From positions 1,984,001 through 2,048,000 of the forward strand of contig NC_054085.1 of NCBI RefSeq assembly GCF_017562075.2: a DNA stretch of 64,000 nt, written 5' to 3'. Source of the stretch: Anopheles merus (Eukaryota; Arthropoda; Insecta; Diptera; Culicidae). Of this stretch, positions 38,363-49,892 are shown piece by piece. Under the pieces are notes generated by a model. That model had not been told where the DNA came from and made no database searches. It saw only the letters and a program-made list of their open reading frames with translations. The first letter of the stretch is position 1, and every line of letters begins with the position of its first letter. A program made the translations under genes and the position numbers.

Positions 38363-38720
38363 TCAGCAATCATTCTCCAGGATGTTTAATTCCAGGCTGT
38401 ACCCTCTCATCCATGTAGACACCCGATCTCTGACAGGTCTTGCTTCACCTGATCCAGCCATCGAGATCGCTGTGCTCCCCTGCGCCTTATGTTGAATTGG
38501 GAATCGCTGTCGAACACCTTCTTGGTGGGGCATGAGTCCGGCATCCTCATGATATGCCCCAGCCATCGTATCCTGCCAGCCTTCGCCACCGTCAGGATGC
38601 TCGGTTCTTCGTTCAGCAAGGTCGTGGTTCATCCCTCTCTTCCGCACTACTGACTCGAACAAACCGCCAAAGATGGACCGCAGGATGCGTCGCTAAAACA
38701 CGCCCAGGGCGTTGGCATCC
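38363..38720 (-). pseudogene. Decayed non-LTR retrotransposon 3' end
   Basis: Two overlapping minus-strand frames share the signature found C-terminal to the reverse transcriptase of many RTE/Jockey-type non-LTR elements: RRILRSIFGG, then GRIRWLGHIMRMP, then RRRGAQRSRWLDQVKQDL. A frameshift near 38615 moves the reading between frames, and stops interrupt the last part (W..TSWRMIADRACNVM). The reverse transcriptase domain itself is absent, as expected of a 5'-truncated copy. The sequence ends in a short TAATG-rich stretch that may be the element tail. Confidence 0.75.
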
Positions 38721-38842
38721 TCCGCTCGAATGATCCATGTTATTTTTCTTTGTAAAAAGAATAAACAATTGTACAAGCAAATGTATCTTCAAAACAATTA
38801 TTCTATTAGAACGCATACAACTCAATGATTAGATTTTTTTAA

Positions 38843-39106
38843 ACACCTCATATTTTGATCTGTATTCTGACTTTGCGGCACACTGCACAGCTCCTTAGAG
38901 CACTTGCCGGAAAACTGTTCACGTATCGTTAAGGACACTCTTCAGCTATGTTCCTGCTAAAAATGCAGGCCAATATCTTGAAATAATCCCGGAAAACCAT
39001 GCATTAATGTAAGAAAAGGCATGAAATGTGTGAGGTCCACATAAAGTCGGACAGTCTCCATTCATTAGCAAAATGACCACGTAGCTTGACAATATTGACC
39101 AGAATG
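38843..39106 (+). repeat. Copy A of an interspersed repeat (partner at 63391)
   Basis: Matches the reverse complement of 63391-63684 over several blocks in the same order: ACACCTCAT, CTGACTTTGCGGCA, GGACACTC..AGCTATG, AAAGTCGGACA, ATGACCACGTAGCT and AATATTG. Copy A lacks a clear terminal repeat and is diverged. The partner ends in CAGTGGCGGCCACC next to TA, which suggests a Tc1/mariner-like origin. Confidence 0.7.
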
Positions 39107-39383
39107 GTTCTAAAATCTAAAAATATCAGTTGTCAATCGACTATGTAAGGTGGTCAGATGCGTATTACATAAGCTTGGCCAAGCACTCTACAGTCCGAAT
39201 TAAGCAAATGAAGTATCAGAATAATTTTGAGGAGGGTATTAATGTCATTCATAACTTTTAAGTTATTTTATCTTTTAGAAGTACCAGCAATGAAATAATG
39301 ATGAACATTTACTATCTTAATAGCTTGAATCCTATTGTTCATTATTTTGTAACAATAACTGCGCATACCACAATAACTGCATA

Positions 39384-39532
39384 GGGTGGTCGCGTCGTAC
39401 AGTCAACAACTTGTACGACCTAATAACATGCCCGACATGAGTTCAAGTCTAGAATGTCCCATCCCCCCATAGCAAAGGCTGATAGGGGTGTGGTACAGAA
39501 TAAGTCTCAAAAGCTGCCTGTATAGGCCAGTA
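39384..39532 (+). repeat. Diverged SINE200-like copy
   Basis: Begins GGGTGGTCGCGTCGTACAGTC, includes ACATGCCCGACATGAGTTCAAGTC (B-box region) and ends around GTATAGGCCAG. Compared with the copies at 34225 and 45866 it has many substitutions and a damaged middle. It is followed by GTAGGACGTTACGCCA, seen in reverse in the fragment at 8301. Confidence 0.65.
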
Positions 39533-41171
39533 TTTTCGCGTAGGACGTTACGCCATCCATAGTACAGTTGCAGCGAATTACGTCTTATTTATTTATTTCT
39601 TTAATTATTTTGCTACATTTTACCCTCTGCAATATGTTTTAACTCCATTTGAAAGGTAATTTACCAGAGTAGAGAAGAGTTTAAGGAAATAAAGACGCAT
39701 TTGTGCAAAATCCTACATCCTGCCAACATTTCAATACCTGCGTAAATTATTAACAAACCCATCTTATATTTTATATTGAGTAAGTTTTTAACTTAGTTTT
39801 GTATATAATTTTTAAATACTTATTTTCCCAATCTCTTGGATAGAGGTACAATATTTGAGTTTATCCTTTAATCAATTTACAAAGATAATGCCTTAATGAG
39901 TCTCTAAAACACAACAACTAGAAGTAGACGAAAATAATTAAAAAAATATTATTTTATTTAAAGTAGCAATAAAACAGTCTCTACTGCATTGTACAAAATT
40001 ATTTGCGTCACAAACGTGTATGGTTGATCTTCAGAACATTTAGGTTTAATAATGTTTTCTTACATTGCATTTATTCGTTAATCCAATATACAAATTTACT
40101 ATCATTCATTCGACGTTGACAATTTTCCAACTCATATCGTCTGCATGTAGGACATTCGCTTCATAATCTGCGAAAAGTTTTCGCCGTATTTGATTTGCTC
40201 TGGCAATATGGGCATATTCTTATCTCTTAAAAAAGATAAAAAATTATCGCATATTAAAAAAACATACTACCTTCTACATATAAATGCTGCTTTTTAGCGG
40301 CCTTTAAACAATCAGACGGGTAAATGAACTACGCAAACTAAACAGCAGCTTGGATTGTGACCTGGGCTCTGCTGCATAAGGCGAAATTGAGATAAACATT
40401 GCATATTTAGGATTTCAAATTTTAATTATATTTTAATTTTAACTTTACAATAATCAAACAACTGAGTCTGCCAATAAGTTAATATCACAATTCTATACCT
40501 CTGCTTTACAAACTACTCTATCATACCGGTTTTGCAGTCCTGGCTACGTAGACTCTTTACACAAGAACTACGCTCTCGGACGTGCGAGTCCGACCAAAGT
40601 GCAGCATTAAACAGTCTTATTTATACAACATTACGTTTTATAGATTAACATTGAATATTGTGATTGAGGTTATTCAAATAATTCATTTGAAAACATTTTT
40701 GCACGCATTATAGCAGTCGAAGCTAAATATTAAATATCTCAACTTAACAAATCATTTTTCTTAATAGATGTTGAAGCATAATGATGTAGATGAAACAAGC
40801 ATAGCATACATAATTTATTAGGAGATTCAAAATTCCAAGAGCAAATCAATTACGGTGAAACTTAGTTTTCCTCACTCCAAATTTATGAATTATGTTTCTT
40901 ATATTGAATGAGCCATGCCCCTTTTAAGTACCGCTAACTATCCAAAACACATTACACATTAGTAATGCATTAGTAAAACACATTACATAAGATTTGGTAG
41001 CGATAAACATTATTCATACAATCAATTTAATTGACTCTTTTTACCAGATTTTACCCATACAACTGCAACAAAGTTGAACTACGAGCTTAAAACGTATCAT
41101 CTTTCATAGTTGATAATGTGATGTAAAACTATTAAAATCATACATGATACAACACGCCACAACAATTATCC

Positions 41172-41211
<40 letters not shown>

Positions 41212-41963
41212 TTTTATATTAGAGATTATAGAAAATACACAGCTATCATTCAAATTACCATTTATTCGTGTTCTTACAGTCTTGAGTTGATGTTTCTGAC
41301 GGAAATGAAATCCTCGTTTAAAAGAGGGTCTAAATTCTTTCTAACCCAGGTCACTGTAACAAAACTGTTCGGAATTGCTATAATATTTTAACTTATCCAG
41401 TGTTCTCTTATATCTCTTATATGTATGTCAAAGTAAAAATACTAGCGAACGATACAACACAAATAGAAAAGATTGCAACTCAAATGTAAATGTATGATCA
41501 ATGTGCTGTTGTAAATGAATGCATGAAGGCTTTAACTTTACAACATGTATTAAGCAATATTTCTTTCTCCAATTTAAATTATTGCACAGAAAATACATGC
41601 TTCAACAACATAATTCTTAACACAACACAAAGTTTTTCTTATTAAATCAAATTCTCGTAAAGGAAAATTTGATGAAATTGTGGAATATAAAAACTAGCTC
41701 TCTGTTACTATCAATTGAATTTAACAATAATTTATAAATCAAATAGAAGTATTTTCTAAAACTATTACAAAAGAACTTAAAAGGATGTAAGTGTCATGAT
41801 CGAAAGTCAGATTAGCTATCCTTTCTCTGTTATGTGTGTTACAACATACAACATACGGTAAGAACGTAAGTGTGAAGTAAAAGTAAGTAAATCTTAACTG
41901 ATGTTATAGACGCTCTCACTGTTTCTCTCTGCCAGTTTCAGTCTTTCTCTTTCTCTATATCTT
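39533..41963. other. AT-rich non-coding DNA downstream of the BTB-TLDc gene
   Basis: No supported coding region. The part nearest 41963 is probably the 3' UTR of the minus-strand BTB-TLDc gene. An (ATTT)n tract lies at 41173-41215, and a small duplicated AACACATTACA unit occurs near 40947-40990. Confidence 0.5.
41173..41215. repeat. (ATTT)n microsatellite
   Basis: A nearly pure ATTT tetranucleotide tract of about 43 bp, roughly 750 bp beyond the stop codon of the BTB-TLDc gene. On the minus strand it reads AAATAAAT and so supplies many AATAAA hexamers, but it is too repetitive to name as the true poly(A) signal. Confidence 0.9.
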
Positions 41964-44900
41964 TCAAGGATATCGTTCGTGTTTCAGTTTGTTTCCTGCC
42001 GGAACAGTTGCCGGTGCTACCGTGAATACTTCATAATCAATTATAGTAAAGTTATAATCACCAAATAAATGTCCAAATGCATACGCATTAGGACCGTCAT
42101 ACGAATGAGGAAAATTTGAATACGACTCCATATTTACGTTACAGTTATTTGAGATTAATAAATCGGCTCCAGCCCCGAATATAGGTCCACAGCTGAAAAT
42201 GACAATGTAGACATTTATAATACCAGTACGCCTGGTTCGTACCCGTACGTCTGAGCAAAGTGACTTACTCTGGATGATAGCAAATAGCGTACGGTTTCTT
42301 CACTATATCGAACTTTGTCGGTGGTTCGTTGTTGTAGTTCAGCGCGAACAGGAACGCTTTTTCCGAATGTAAATATCCTCCTTTCCGGTTTGTTTTGGCA
42401 AACGCAACGTCCGTAAATCCCCCACTGATGGCTCCATTAGAACTCTGCACAATTAAATATTCAAACCTTATCATTGTCGTAGATGAATCATAAGTGATAA
42501 ATGAGCTGTAAACTTACCAAAGCAATTATAAACAGTGGTGCTACTCCATCACAATGACGATGGAATGCGGATGCGGCGAATCCGTTTGTGGAGGCACGGT
42601 ACACCATACGCCACGTTTGCTTTGCTGCCCCGAACCAACCGTTCAGGGTACCTTGGAAATGGATTTTATCGTTTTTCAATATAGCGGACCCATGGAACAG
42701 ATTCAGCATTAAACGTGGCTGCAATCGTTTATCATTTTCTGTTAACGGTCCGGTCGGCACGGGCACTGTAGAGGCGGCTGCTGTGGGCAACTTGTTGGAG
42801 TGCAGAGCAGCTCTACGATATCTTTCGAGCGATAGCTCTATCGGCACGGCACCGGTCGGTTCCACCTCTTCAGCAAACACCTGACTGTCGATTAGGAACA
42901 ACCGTACGTGTGAAATAACCGGTGCTAAATATTGGCACACGCGTTGCCTTTCCTCCTCCGTCCAGTGAGCAGTGGGCTGGGTCACTCCGGCTTGATTCTT
43001 CGCCCAGGCCAGCACACAACGCCAAACGTCTTCCTCCTCTAGTCCCAGCTGAAAAATAAAGACCAGAAATTAGTACTAAGACTTTCACCTGAGTGATCAT
43101 CCTGTTACTTACATTGTCATACGAGATTACTTGAATCAATCCTTCTTTAGTCAGGTTCAGAAATGCATTCGTTTTGACGCACTCCGAAGCATTCTCAGCT
43201 ATGTATGTGATGCATTTATCTAGGAACGATGCGGCACATTTGGCACCTGAAAACAGAAGTTTTAAACCGCATGCCGAGGACAAGTGGGATTATTAAAACT
43301 CGAGCATTTTAGCATTTCTTTACCAATCACATTAACACACACACACGGAAAGGGTTTAATTTCGTAGATGCAAACTCGCATCTACAAACACTTTATTAGT
43401 CTTTCACCCGGTTGGCTGCTGGTGTTGCTTATCCGAAGCACTTAGTATCAATAAACCATCTTCGCGCATCTAATTTCTTAAATTTAATGTAATTTAAGGT
43501 ACTGCGAAACACAACTCAATTGTACGCAACACCGGCTAATTCTGCACGTTCTGGATGAGTGTTATGTTGTCTCCTTTCAGCATGATACGCCCAAGCTGGC
43601 GTCGAGTTTGTTTTTTTATATTAAACTCTTCCGCCTCGTCTAGCACCAGATTCATATACTCGTCGAAACCGACTGAAAATAAAGCATTGAAGAGTGGCGA
43701 TTATTTCCCATTTTGCTGTGTTGACACAAACCCAAGCAAGGTTATGTGCCAGACCGCCATCCCGGCTTACGCGCTTACCAATGTGTCCTTCTATTCGCAG
43801 ATGCGTGTTTTCGTACAGCCACACTTGCACTCGAGATCGATTCTGTAGGTATCGGAAAATAAGGTTGATGGGTTGAACCATCACCTTTTGCACTTTGGAG
43901 CCTTTGAATGACATTTTTAGCTATTTTACAGCGTTTGGAAAATATACAACTTTGTTTGCCTTTTCTTGGACGCCAAGGTGTAAATGGGCAAAGCGTATGG
44001 TCAGCTCATTGTAATCATTTTGAAGTTTGTTCCTGTCCCAAACACGCCATATTGCATGAAACATGACAGACACGCAGCCTGTACCGATCTGTCATTTTTG
44101 AAACTGTTCGACTGTATCTTTCGAACAGATTCCACATTCGAGCAGTTTTTCGTTATTAAGATTATTTTATTTTATTTTATTTAAACGAAAGAAAAACATT
44201 TTAACATTCCCTGAAAAGCACACTTCAAAATTAACACAAATAAAAAAACACACATATATATACGTACATTCCCAATTTAAAATGCTTCCAAGTTTGAGTA
44301 GCATATTATTAAAAACATGGTTTTCAGGCTGTTAAATTTGCTTGCTTTCAGATAAACAGGCTTTCCCGAGTTACGCGGTTCTCGTCTTACGCAGATTCGG
44401 AGATACATAGTTTTCTTAATTTGACATAGCAAATGTCAAATCAGTGCAATTTGCTTCAAGAATTGTCCAATGCAGTATAAAATGCATTTTTGCTGATAAA
44501 TTTAATCAACTTAAAAGCCAAAAATATCAGAATGTTCTGCGCGAATTCTATCAAATAAATGATTAAGTGTATAAAAGTACTAAAATGATTAAAATATATC
44601 GAGTAATCAATTATATTTGGGTCGAAAATCGCGAGATACGACTTACGCGGATTCATCGGGCATGCACAACCGCGTAATTTCTTTGATAACGATTTCAGAT
44701 TTTTGTGTTTTTATATGATCGATTTGATATGAGTCGATCCTAACAGAGTCAATTCGTTGTATTCAATTCTGATTCTGATTCGTCAATTCTGAGGAAAAAT
44801 GCATCCTTATACATGCCGTATGCGTCTTAATGCAAATGCATTGCTGTTGAAAAATATTTTTCTGGTTTTATTTGCCCACTGCACAGTGGGCAACCGCCAT

Positions 44901-47720
44901 ACAAACGCCGGGATGAAAATCAATTCCTCGTGCTATTGTAATTTTTCTTCATTCAATACAATTTCTCTTACTATACAGGGTAGTCCTATACTAAAATCGT
45001 CAAGGCAGCGAATAAAACTTAATAATTATTGCTCACAACATTGCACTATTGCGTATCAGTTAACAGCATCAATAATAATTGTTAGGAATTAAAACGAAGG
45101 CGGAATAAGTTTCTGACTGAAAACGAATTTTTAAAGTATTACGCGCTAAAAAAGTTGTGTTTTTCATGGTTTGTTTGGAAAAGAGCCGATTACTATCTTA
45201 CTACCTTTTTTAAACTGTTTTTCCTCTCTTCAGCTTTGTTTTCTGCCTGTTTGTTTCAAATGCCCGTTTATGACAGGTAGTTGGATACTGGTCGTGTATG
45301 GCTCATACAACAACACGTCAAAATCGCTCGCGCTATTTTCAAGAAAAAGTTTAATAATTTTTGGGGTCGCGGATGGTCGCAGCTAACTTCAACGTAAAAA
45401 CGTAGGAAAAATGTTGATCTTTCCTATGATATACGACACACGAGTGAAATCGAGTCGAATCATAAAAAAAATCACTCTCCAAAATGAAAATATCCAAAAA
45501 TTCGGCAGTGATGTTTGGTTTTCAATCATTAATGAACTTTAACAACAAGTTTTTACAAAATATTCAAACATTACATCAAAGTATGACAAAAAACCTTTCC
45601 AATGACACATTAATTATCAAAATCTAACCATCATATACTAAAATATGATGGTTTATGTTCGGTCGAAAAATAGCTCAAAATTGGGACAAAACAAAAAGTT
45701 TACACTTTGATGGCCTATATCTCAGTAAGTTTAAGATAAAAACGTGAAATATTTTGGTTTCAACTAAGTTTAAGAATCTATTTTAAGGATATGATTATGG
45801 TGTTAACCTGCGATGAAGTTGGTTTTTCGATTTTTATACAGGCGTTTGCCCAATGTGCACTGGCCGGTCTGGTGGTACAGTCGTCAACTCGTACGACGTA
45901 ACAACATGCCCGTCATGGGTTCAAGTCCCGAATAGACCGTGCCCCCATACGTAGGACTGACTATCCTGCTATGGTAACAATAAGTCACTGAAAGCCAAGC
46001 TCACTTCATTAGTGGGTACTAGCAGGCCTTGACCGACAACGGTTGTTGTGCCAAAGAAGAAGAAGAAGATTTGCTCACTAATAATTTGAAAGTAGCCTAA
46101 GTAAAATCGTGTACAATCGTGTATACTTCAAAAAACAAACATAGGCCTTTTTTCCCGTTCATGTAAATTCATTTGCTGTTCTTATTTGAAAATAACGATG
46201 TTCCTTAACAATTTTATTTAAAAAAAAAGTAATTCAAAACCTCGATATCAAAACGAAAGAATCAAGCGTCAAAACGTATCAAAACGACAGATTGATATGA
46301 CTAAATATTATTCTTCTTCAACAAATTTCTCCTTTCAATTATTTTCTTCCTATTTTTTATGTATGTATCGGGAAAATGCTAATGTATATTTTATATGAGT
46401 TTTGCATTCACTTACGCTCAAGGATACAATATTGAACATAAAAATTAACAATTAAGACCCATAACAATAAAGTATGATAGAGTGGAAAGTATCACATTAT
46501 GTCCGTTTGGAGCTAAAACTCGTAAGAACCAACCTCTCCATACGCCGTGCGAGTCAACTATTGTGCGCCAATAAGTCACAGATATAGTCATCGAAAAATA
46601 GGATTTCATGCGCATGCGGCTCTTAGCTACAATTATGGTAGCTTTATCCCTTCACATATTTCCAACAACTTTCAAACATATTTATGTTCGATTTGTTGAT
46701 TTTTCTCTTTACGTCATTTTCAATCTACGGGCATTTTCATAGTATTTGACACTTTCAGCCGCAAGTTTTGTCATCCTATAAACAAGTCAGTTTTGTCAAT
46801 ATATAAAATATGTTATTTAAAAAGGTATGCATTGTTGTAGTTGGATAATTCATAAACTTGTTATGGGGCTATTTGCTTACTGTAACTTTTCGAAATTTCA
46901 TAATTATCATAAATTAATTCATAATGACACACTGCCACTATGAATAGTTATTATCGATTAATGTTATTGAAAATTGATTGAATAAATATGATAAAACTCC
47001 ATGCACACCATGACAATCAGCACAGTATGTAAAAGTTAAAATAGTGTCATAACTTACCACAAGCTTTTTCCTTGATTTCCATTACAGCCGTTAAAAATGT
47101 GCACGCATTCGCAACGGACATGGTTTTACTGACGTGATCCTCACATGCGATCTTTAGCTCCTCTACCCCCATATCCTGGGCTAACGTCATCATTTCGAAT
47201 ACTTTAGAATCCTGCAACATTATCTAATGATCATGGAAAACGATGAGCAACTGTTATCAAAACAAAGATATTAAACATCAATTTCTTTACCTTTGCGGTG
47301 TAAACATAGAGGATAAACTGACGAAAAATGTCCGGTTCGATATGAGGCAACCTAATAGGCGTTGGTGTACCGGGAGCAGAGGTAGACACAGTGCACCCTG
47401 GTATACGACATATCTCACCTCGTTTTGTATTCTGAAACGATTTACATCTGCAGAATAAAATCATCACCAGTTAGTACATAGCATCGCAATCTCCACATGC
47501 CAAATCTTTACCGTGCCATGAGAATGATACGATGTGCGTAGACCCGTTCCTCGCCCGTTCCTAGCACAAATACAATATCGGCCGTATCTTGATCTTCTGA
47601 AAGCTTTTGCAAATCATCCAACAACTGGGGAAGCCCAGCCAGGACTTTGTCGCAGATAACAGACTGCGCTCGACTTCCCATCGTCTCGGAATCACTATGA
47701 TAACTGATTTCGTATTTCAT
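41964..47720 (-). CDS. BTB-BACK-TLDc domain protein, 7 exons, 533 aa
   Basis: Coding exons (minus): 47512-47720, 47291-47447, 47058-47223, 43113-43246, 42518-43048, 42269-42444 and 41964-42192. All junctions are GT-AG, the phases are consistent, and the total is 1602 bp including TGA. The start ATG is preceded immediately by an in-frame TGA, which fixes it. A BTB/POZ domain spans about residues 46-150 (TADIVFVLGTGEERVYAHR, later LYVYTAK), followed by a BACK-like helical region to about 265 (ENASECVKTNAFLNL, EEEDVWRCVLAWAK). A TLDc domain fills about 333-527, with the hallmarks GGFTDVAF, KAFLFALN, CGPIFGAGADLLI and FTIIDYEVFTV. BTB domains dimerise and often recruit cullin-3. TLDc domains are linked to oxidative-stress protection and V-ATPase binding, so an adaptor role is plausible but inferred. 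The third intron (43247-47057) contains the SmE gene and a SINE. Confidence 0.88.
43392..43397 (-). terminator. Candidate poly(A) signal of SmE
   Basis: AATAAA on the minus strand, about 140 nt after the SmE stop codon and still inside the host intron. Cleavage here would also truncate host pre-mRNA if used on that transcript, so its use must be selective or splicing must win. Confidence 0.5.
43536..43914 (-). CDS. SmE: Small nuclear ribonucleoprotein E (SmE), 2 exons, 90 aa
   Basis: Exons 43779-43914 and 43536-43672 are joined across a 106 bp GT-AG intron, giving 273 bp with TAG. The start context is CTAAAAATG. The protein matches the Sm-E family across its full length (human about 92 residues): KVQKVMVQPINLIFRYLQN opens it, Sm1 contains WLYENTHLRIEG and GFDEYMNLVLDEAEE, and Sm2 contains RRQLGRIMLKGDNITLIQ. 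SmE is one of seven Sm proteins that form the ring on U1, U2, U4 and U5 snRNAs, required for snRNP assembly and splicing in the nucleus. The gene is complete and lies inside the third intron of the BTB-TLDc gene on the same strand. Its stop codon is about 290 bp before the next host exon. It needs its own promoter, presumably within about 44-44.2 kb. Confidence 0.97.
44354..44690. repeat. Repeat with partly inverted ends (MITE-like)
   Basis: The left part has AACAGGCTTTCCCGAGTTACGCGGTTCTCG-like sequence (read in pieces). The right part, read inward, has AAATTACGCGGTTGTGC and CGCGTAAGTCGTATCTCGCG, so the ends share TTACGCGGTT in inverted orientation plus weaker similarity. No target duplication is clear. 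A short palindrome, ATTTGACA..TGTCAAAT, lies inside. It is probably a decayed non-autonomous DNA transposon in the intron of the BTB-TLDc gene. Confidence 0.5.
45866..46069 (+). repeat. Full-length SINE200-like element
   Basis: The best preserved copy here. GGTCTGGTGGTACAGTCGTC carries the A-box, GGTTCAAGTCCCG the B-box, then come the GTAGGACTGACTATCCTGC block and CGACAACGGTTGTTGTGCC, and a (GAA)n tail closes it. It is antisense within intron 3 of the BTB-TLDc gene. The polymerase III type 2 promoter boxes and short triplet tail identify a tRNA-related SINE. Confidence 0.9.
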
Positions 47721-49253
47721 TCAAAATGCTTTACACGACGTGTTTTTCCGCCGATCGATGGAAGAAAAACAAATAACTTAGTAATTAATAGTATAGCGAG
47801 ACAATCATAGATCGCGCAATGATCGAGTCGAGCAGAAATGTTTTTCAGCCGTTTTTCGTTGGTAAATATGCTCCAGCACCAGCGTCAGAAAATGTAAACA
47901 AACAACTCTCTTACACCGTAAAACCCTTACGCACACCGTCACATTCACAAGTATGAATCAGTATTGGTGCAATGTTCAACCGCTTCTCTAACACCAACCA
48001 ACACTTCTTTCGATCGTAGCGATCACGAGAATAATTGATCTTCACACCGCAAATTCAGCTCACAGCCAACACAATTTCGGTTTTAAAGATTATTTGCTAG
48101 TACATTTAATTTAAAAAAAAAAACAATACACACAACGAAAATTGTTTTTTAAACTCTTTACACGCGATCACAAACGCAACAAAACAGCATAGTCTGAGCT
48201 GTACGCCTGCTGCTATGTTGATGCGTGTACGACGACTGTATGCACTATGGGGTTAGTGCCGGTGAAATGATGGGCTTCGTTTTCTTGGCAGAGCGTGATT
48301 ATTTCTTGCTCCTGACCATTCTATGCTCAACAGGTTCTCTTTTACCTGTGCGCGTTTCTTTCTTGTTTTATGTTTTGGAACCTCGTGCACTATAGGAAAG
48401 TGTGGGGTAAACTGTGGACACAAATTAGATAAACCTATAAAGGGAAGATATACAATAAATCCAAACCATTTGTTTTGACTCATGATGATACACCTTAGCT
48501 TGTGTGAGACATACTACTAAAATATAATAAACGGACAAACAACGAGTCTGTCATCGACACATTAGACGCAGTCTTACCAAATAAATTATTTTCAAATGAT
48601 CAAATTTTCTTCTCGCGACAGCAAAAAGTTGTTCAAAACCACAGTATTGTTTGTTTTTTTAATCTGACCGGATTATTTATACAATTTATTAATAACACAA
48701 CAAGTTTGACTCTTCCTTGGCTGAGCTGTCTGAGCGCCTCAATGTATTAAGTTGTTCATCGACTCAGTTTTGTACTAGTTGCAGTAACAATCACCATTTA
48801 AGTTTTACCGATGTTTAAGATATATTTATACATAGCATTCTGTGCGCCCTACCCCCTTTTCAGGTAAGAGTTGACGAAGGAAAGTTCTGTACTTATCGCA
48901 AAACATATAATTAGCGAAGTTATTTTCGATCTAATTTATGTACACGTTGTCCCCTAAACACACTATTACTGCGTACTGCAAAGAGACCGTGAATCTCGAA
49001 TTTCCGCGTAAGTTTTCGCAGTTTTTAGCCAAATTATAGCTAATTTTCGAGTAATGTTGCTTGAAGTGGTAGGATATAAACAGTAAATCAATCAATTGAT
49101 ATGATTCTCAAAAATTTGATGAATTTTTTTTTATTTGATGATTTGGTTTTTAATGATCGAACTGAAAATTATTCGAGTAAAATCAATACTCAAATGTAGA
49201 GAATTAACACAGTTTTATAAATTTTCGAGTTCTTGGAGCAAATAGTATTGATT
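47721..49253. other. Upstream region of the BTB-TLDc gene, then non-coding DNA
   Basis: The 5' UTR and promoter of the minus-strand BTB-TLDc gene should lie here, probably within 47721-48250, but I cannot place a TATA box or initiator with confidence. ORFs in 48253-48483 look random. From about 48960 to 49230 the sequence contains AATTTCCGCGTAAG and later TTTTCGAGT repeats that recall the element at 44354, so it may be another decayed repeat. Confidence 0.45.
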
Positions 49254-49456
49254 TTCTTCTTCTTCTTTGGCACAACAACCGCTGTCGGTCAAGGCCTGCC
49301 TGTACCCACTAGTGACGTAACCTTGGCTTTCAGTGACTTATTGTTACCATAGCAGGATAGTCAGTCCTACGTATGGGAGCACGGTCTATTCGGGGCTTGA
49401 ACCCATGACGTGCATGTTTTTAAGTCGTACGAGTTGACGACCGTACCACCAGACCC
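49254..49456 (-). repeat. Full-length SINE200-like element
   Basis: Read on the minus strand, this runs from GGGGTCTGGTGGTACGGTCGTC through a B-box-like GGTTCAAGCCCCG and GTAGGACTGACTATCCTGC to CGACAGCGGTTGTTGTGCC. It ends in a clean (GAA)4 tail, seen as TTCTTCTTCTTC at 49254. It is in opposite orientation to the copy at 45866. Confidence 0.9.
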
Positions 49457-49854
49457 CAAAAAGCTGAAAAGCTACAATGATAATTAATAGCACGCTCAGC
49501 GAGAGTCAGTGGCGATATTTATGATACTTATGTCTATTAACAGAGTGGTCTCCAACCTGTGGATCTGTGGCGTTACCAGATGTGATCCGCAAAAGAATTT
49601 ATTTTGGAAAAAGAAAAGCTGTTAAATAAACGTATCGTGCATTATTTTTACCACAATCAAGATTAAGTTTTCAACAGGCATGTCTGGAATAAGATTTAAA
49701 CTTATTTTTGATAAAAAAAAACTTCGAAATAAGTTTGAAAAATGTATGCCCTAGATGATTGTGAGCCGTGGCAAATGCATTTTCAAAGCCAAGTGGTCCG
49801 CAAACCTAAAAAGGTTGGAGAACACTGTATTAATAGATAAATAAATAAATAAAA

Positions 49855-49892
49855 AAATATATATATATTATTTTTTTATATATATATATATG
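49855..49892. repeat. (TA)n low-complexity tract
   Basis: Two TA-alternating runs separated by ATTATTTTTTT. The ORF across it is an artefact. Confidence 0.85.

Larger units (their letters stand above)
43247..47057 (-). other. Large third intron of the BTB-TLDc gene
   Basis: 3811 bp, while the other five introns of the gene are 64-76 bp. It starts with GTAAGT on the minus strand at 47057 and ends with TTTTCAG at 43247. Contents are the complete SmE gene (43536-43914), a repeat with inverted ends (about 44354-44690) and a SINE (45866-46069). The rest is AT-rich sequence with no coding potential that I can see. Confidence 0.8.

Noticed and set aside
45866..46069. Possible functional tRNA gene (A- and B-box sequences)
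   Set aside because: No cloverleaf can be closed, and the sequence recurs as a dispersed element with a triplet tail, so it is a SINE.
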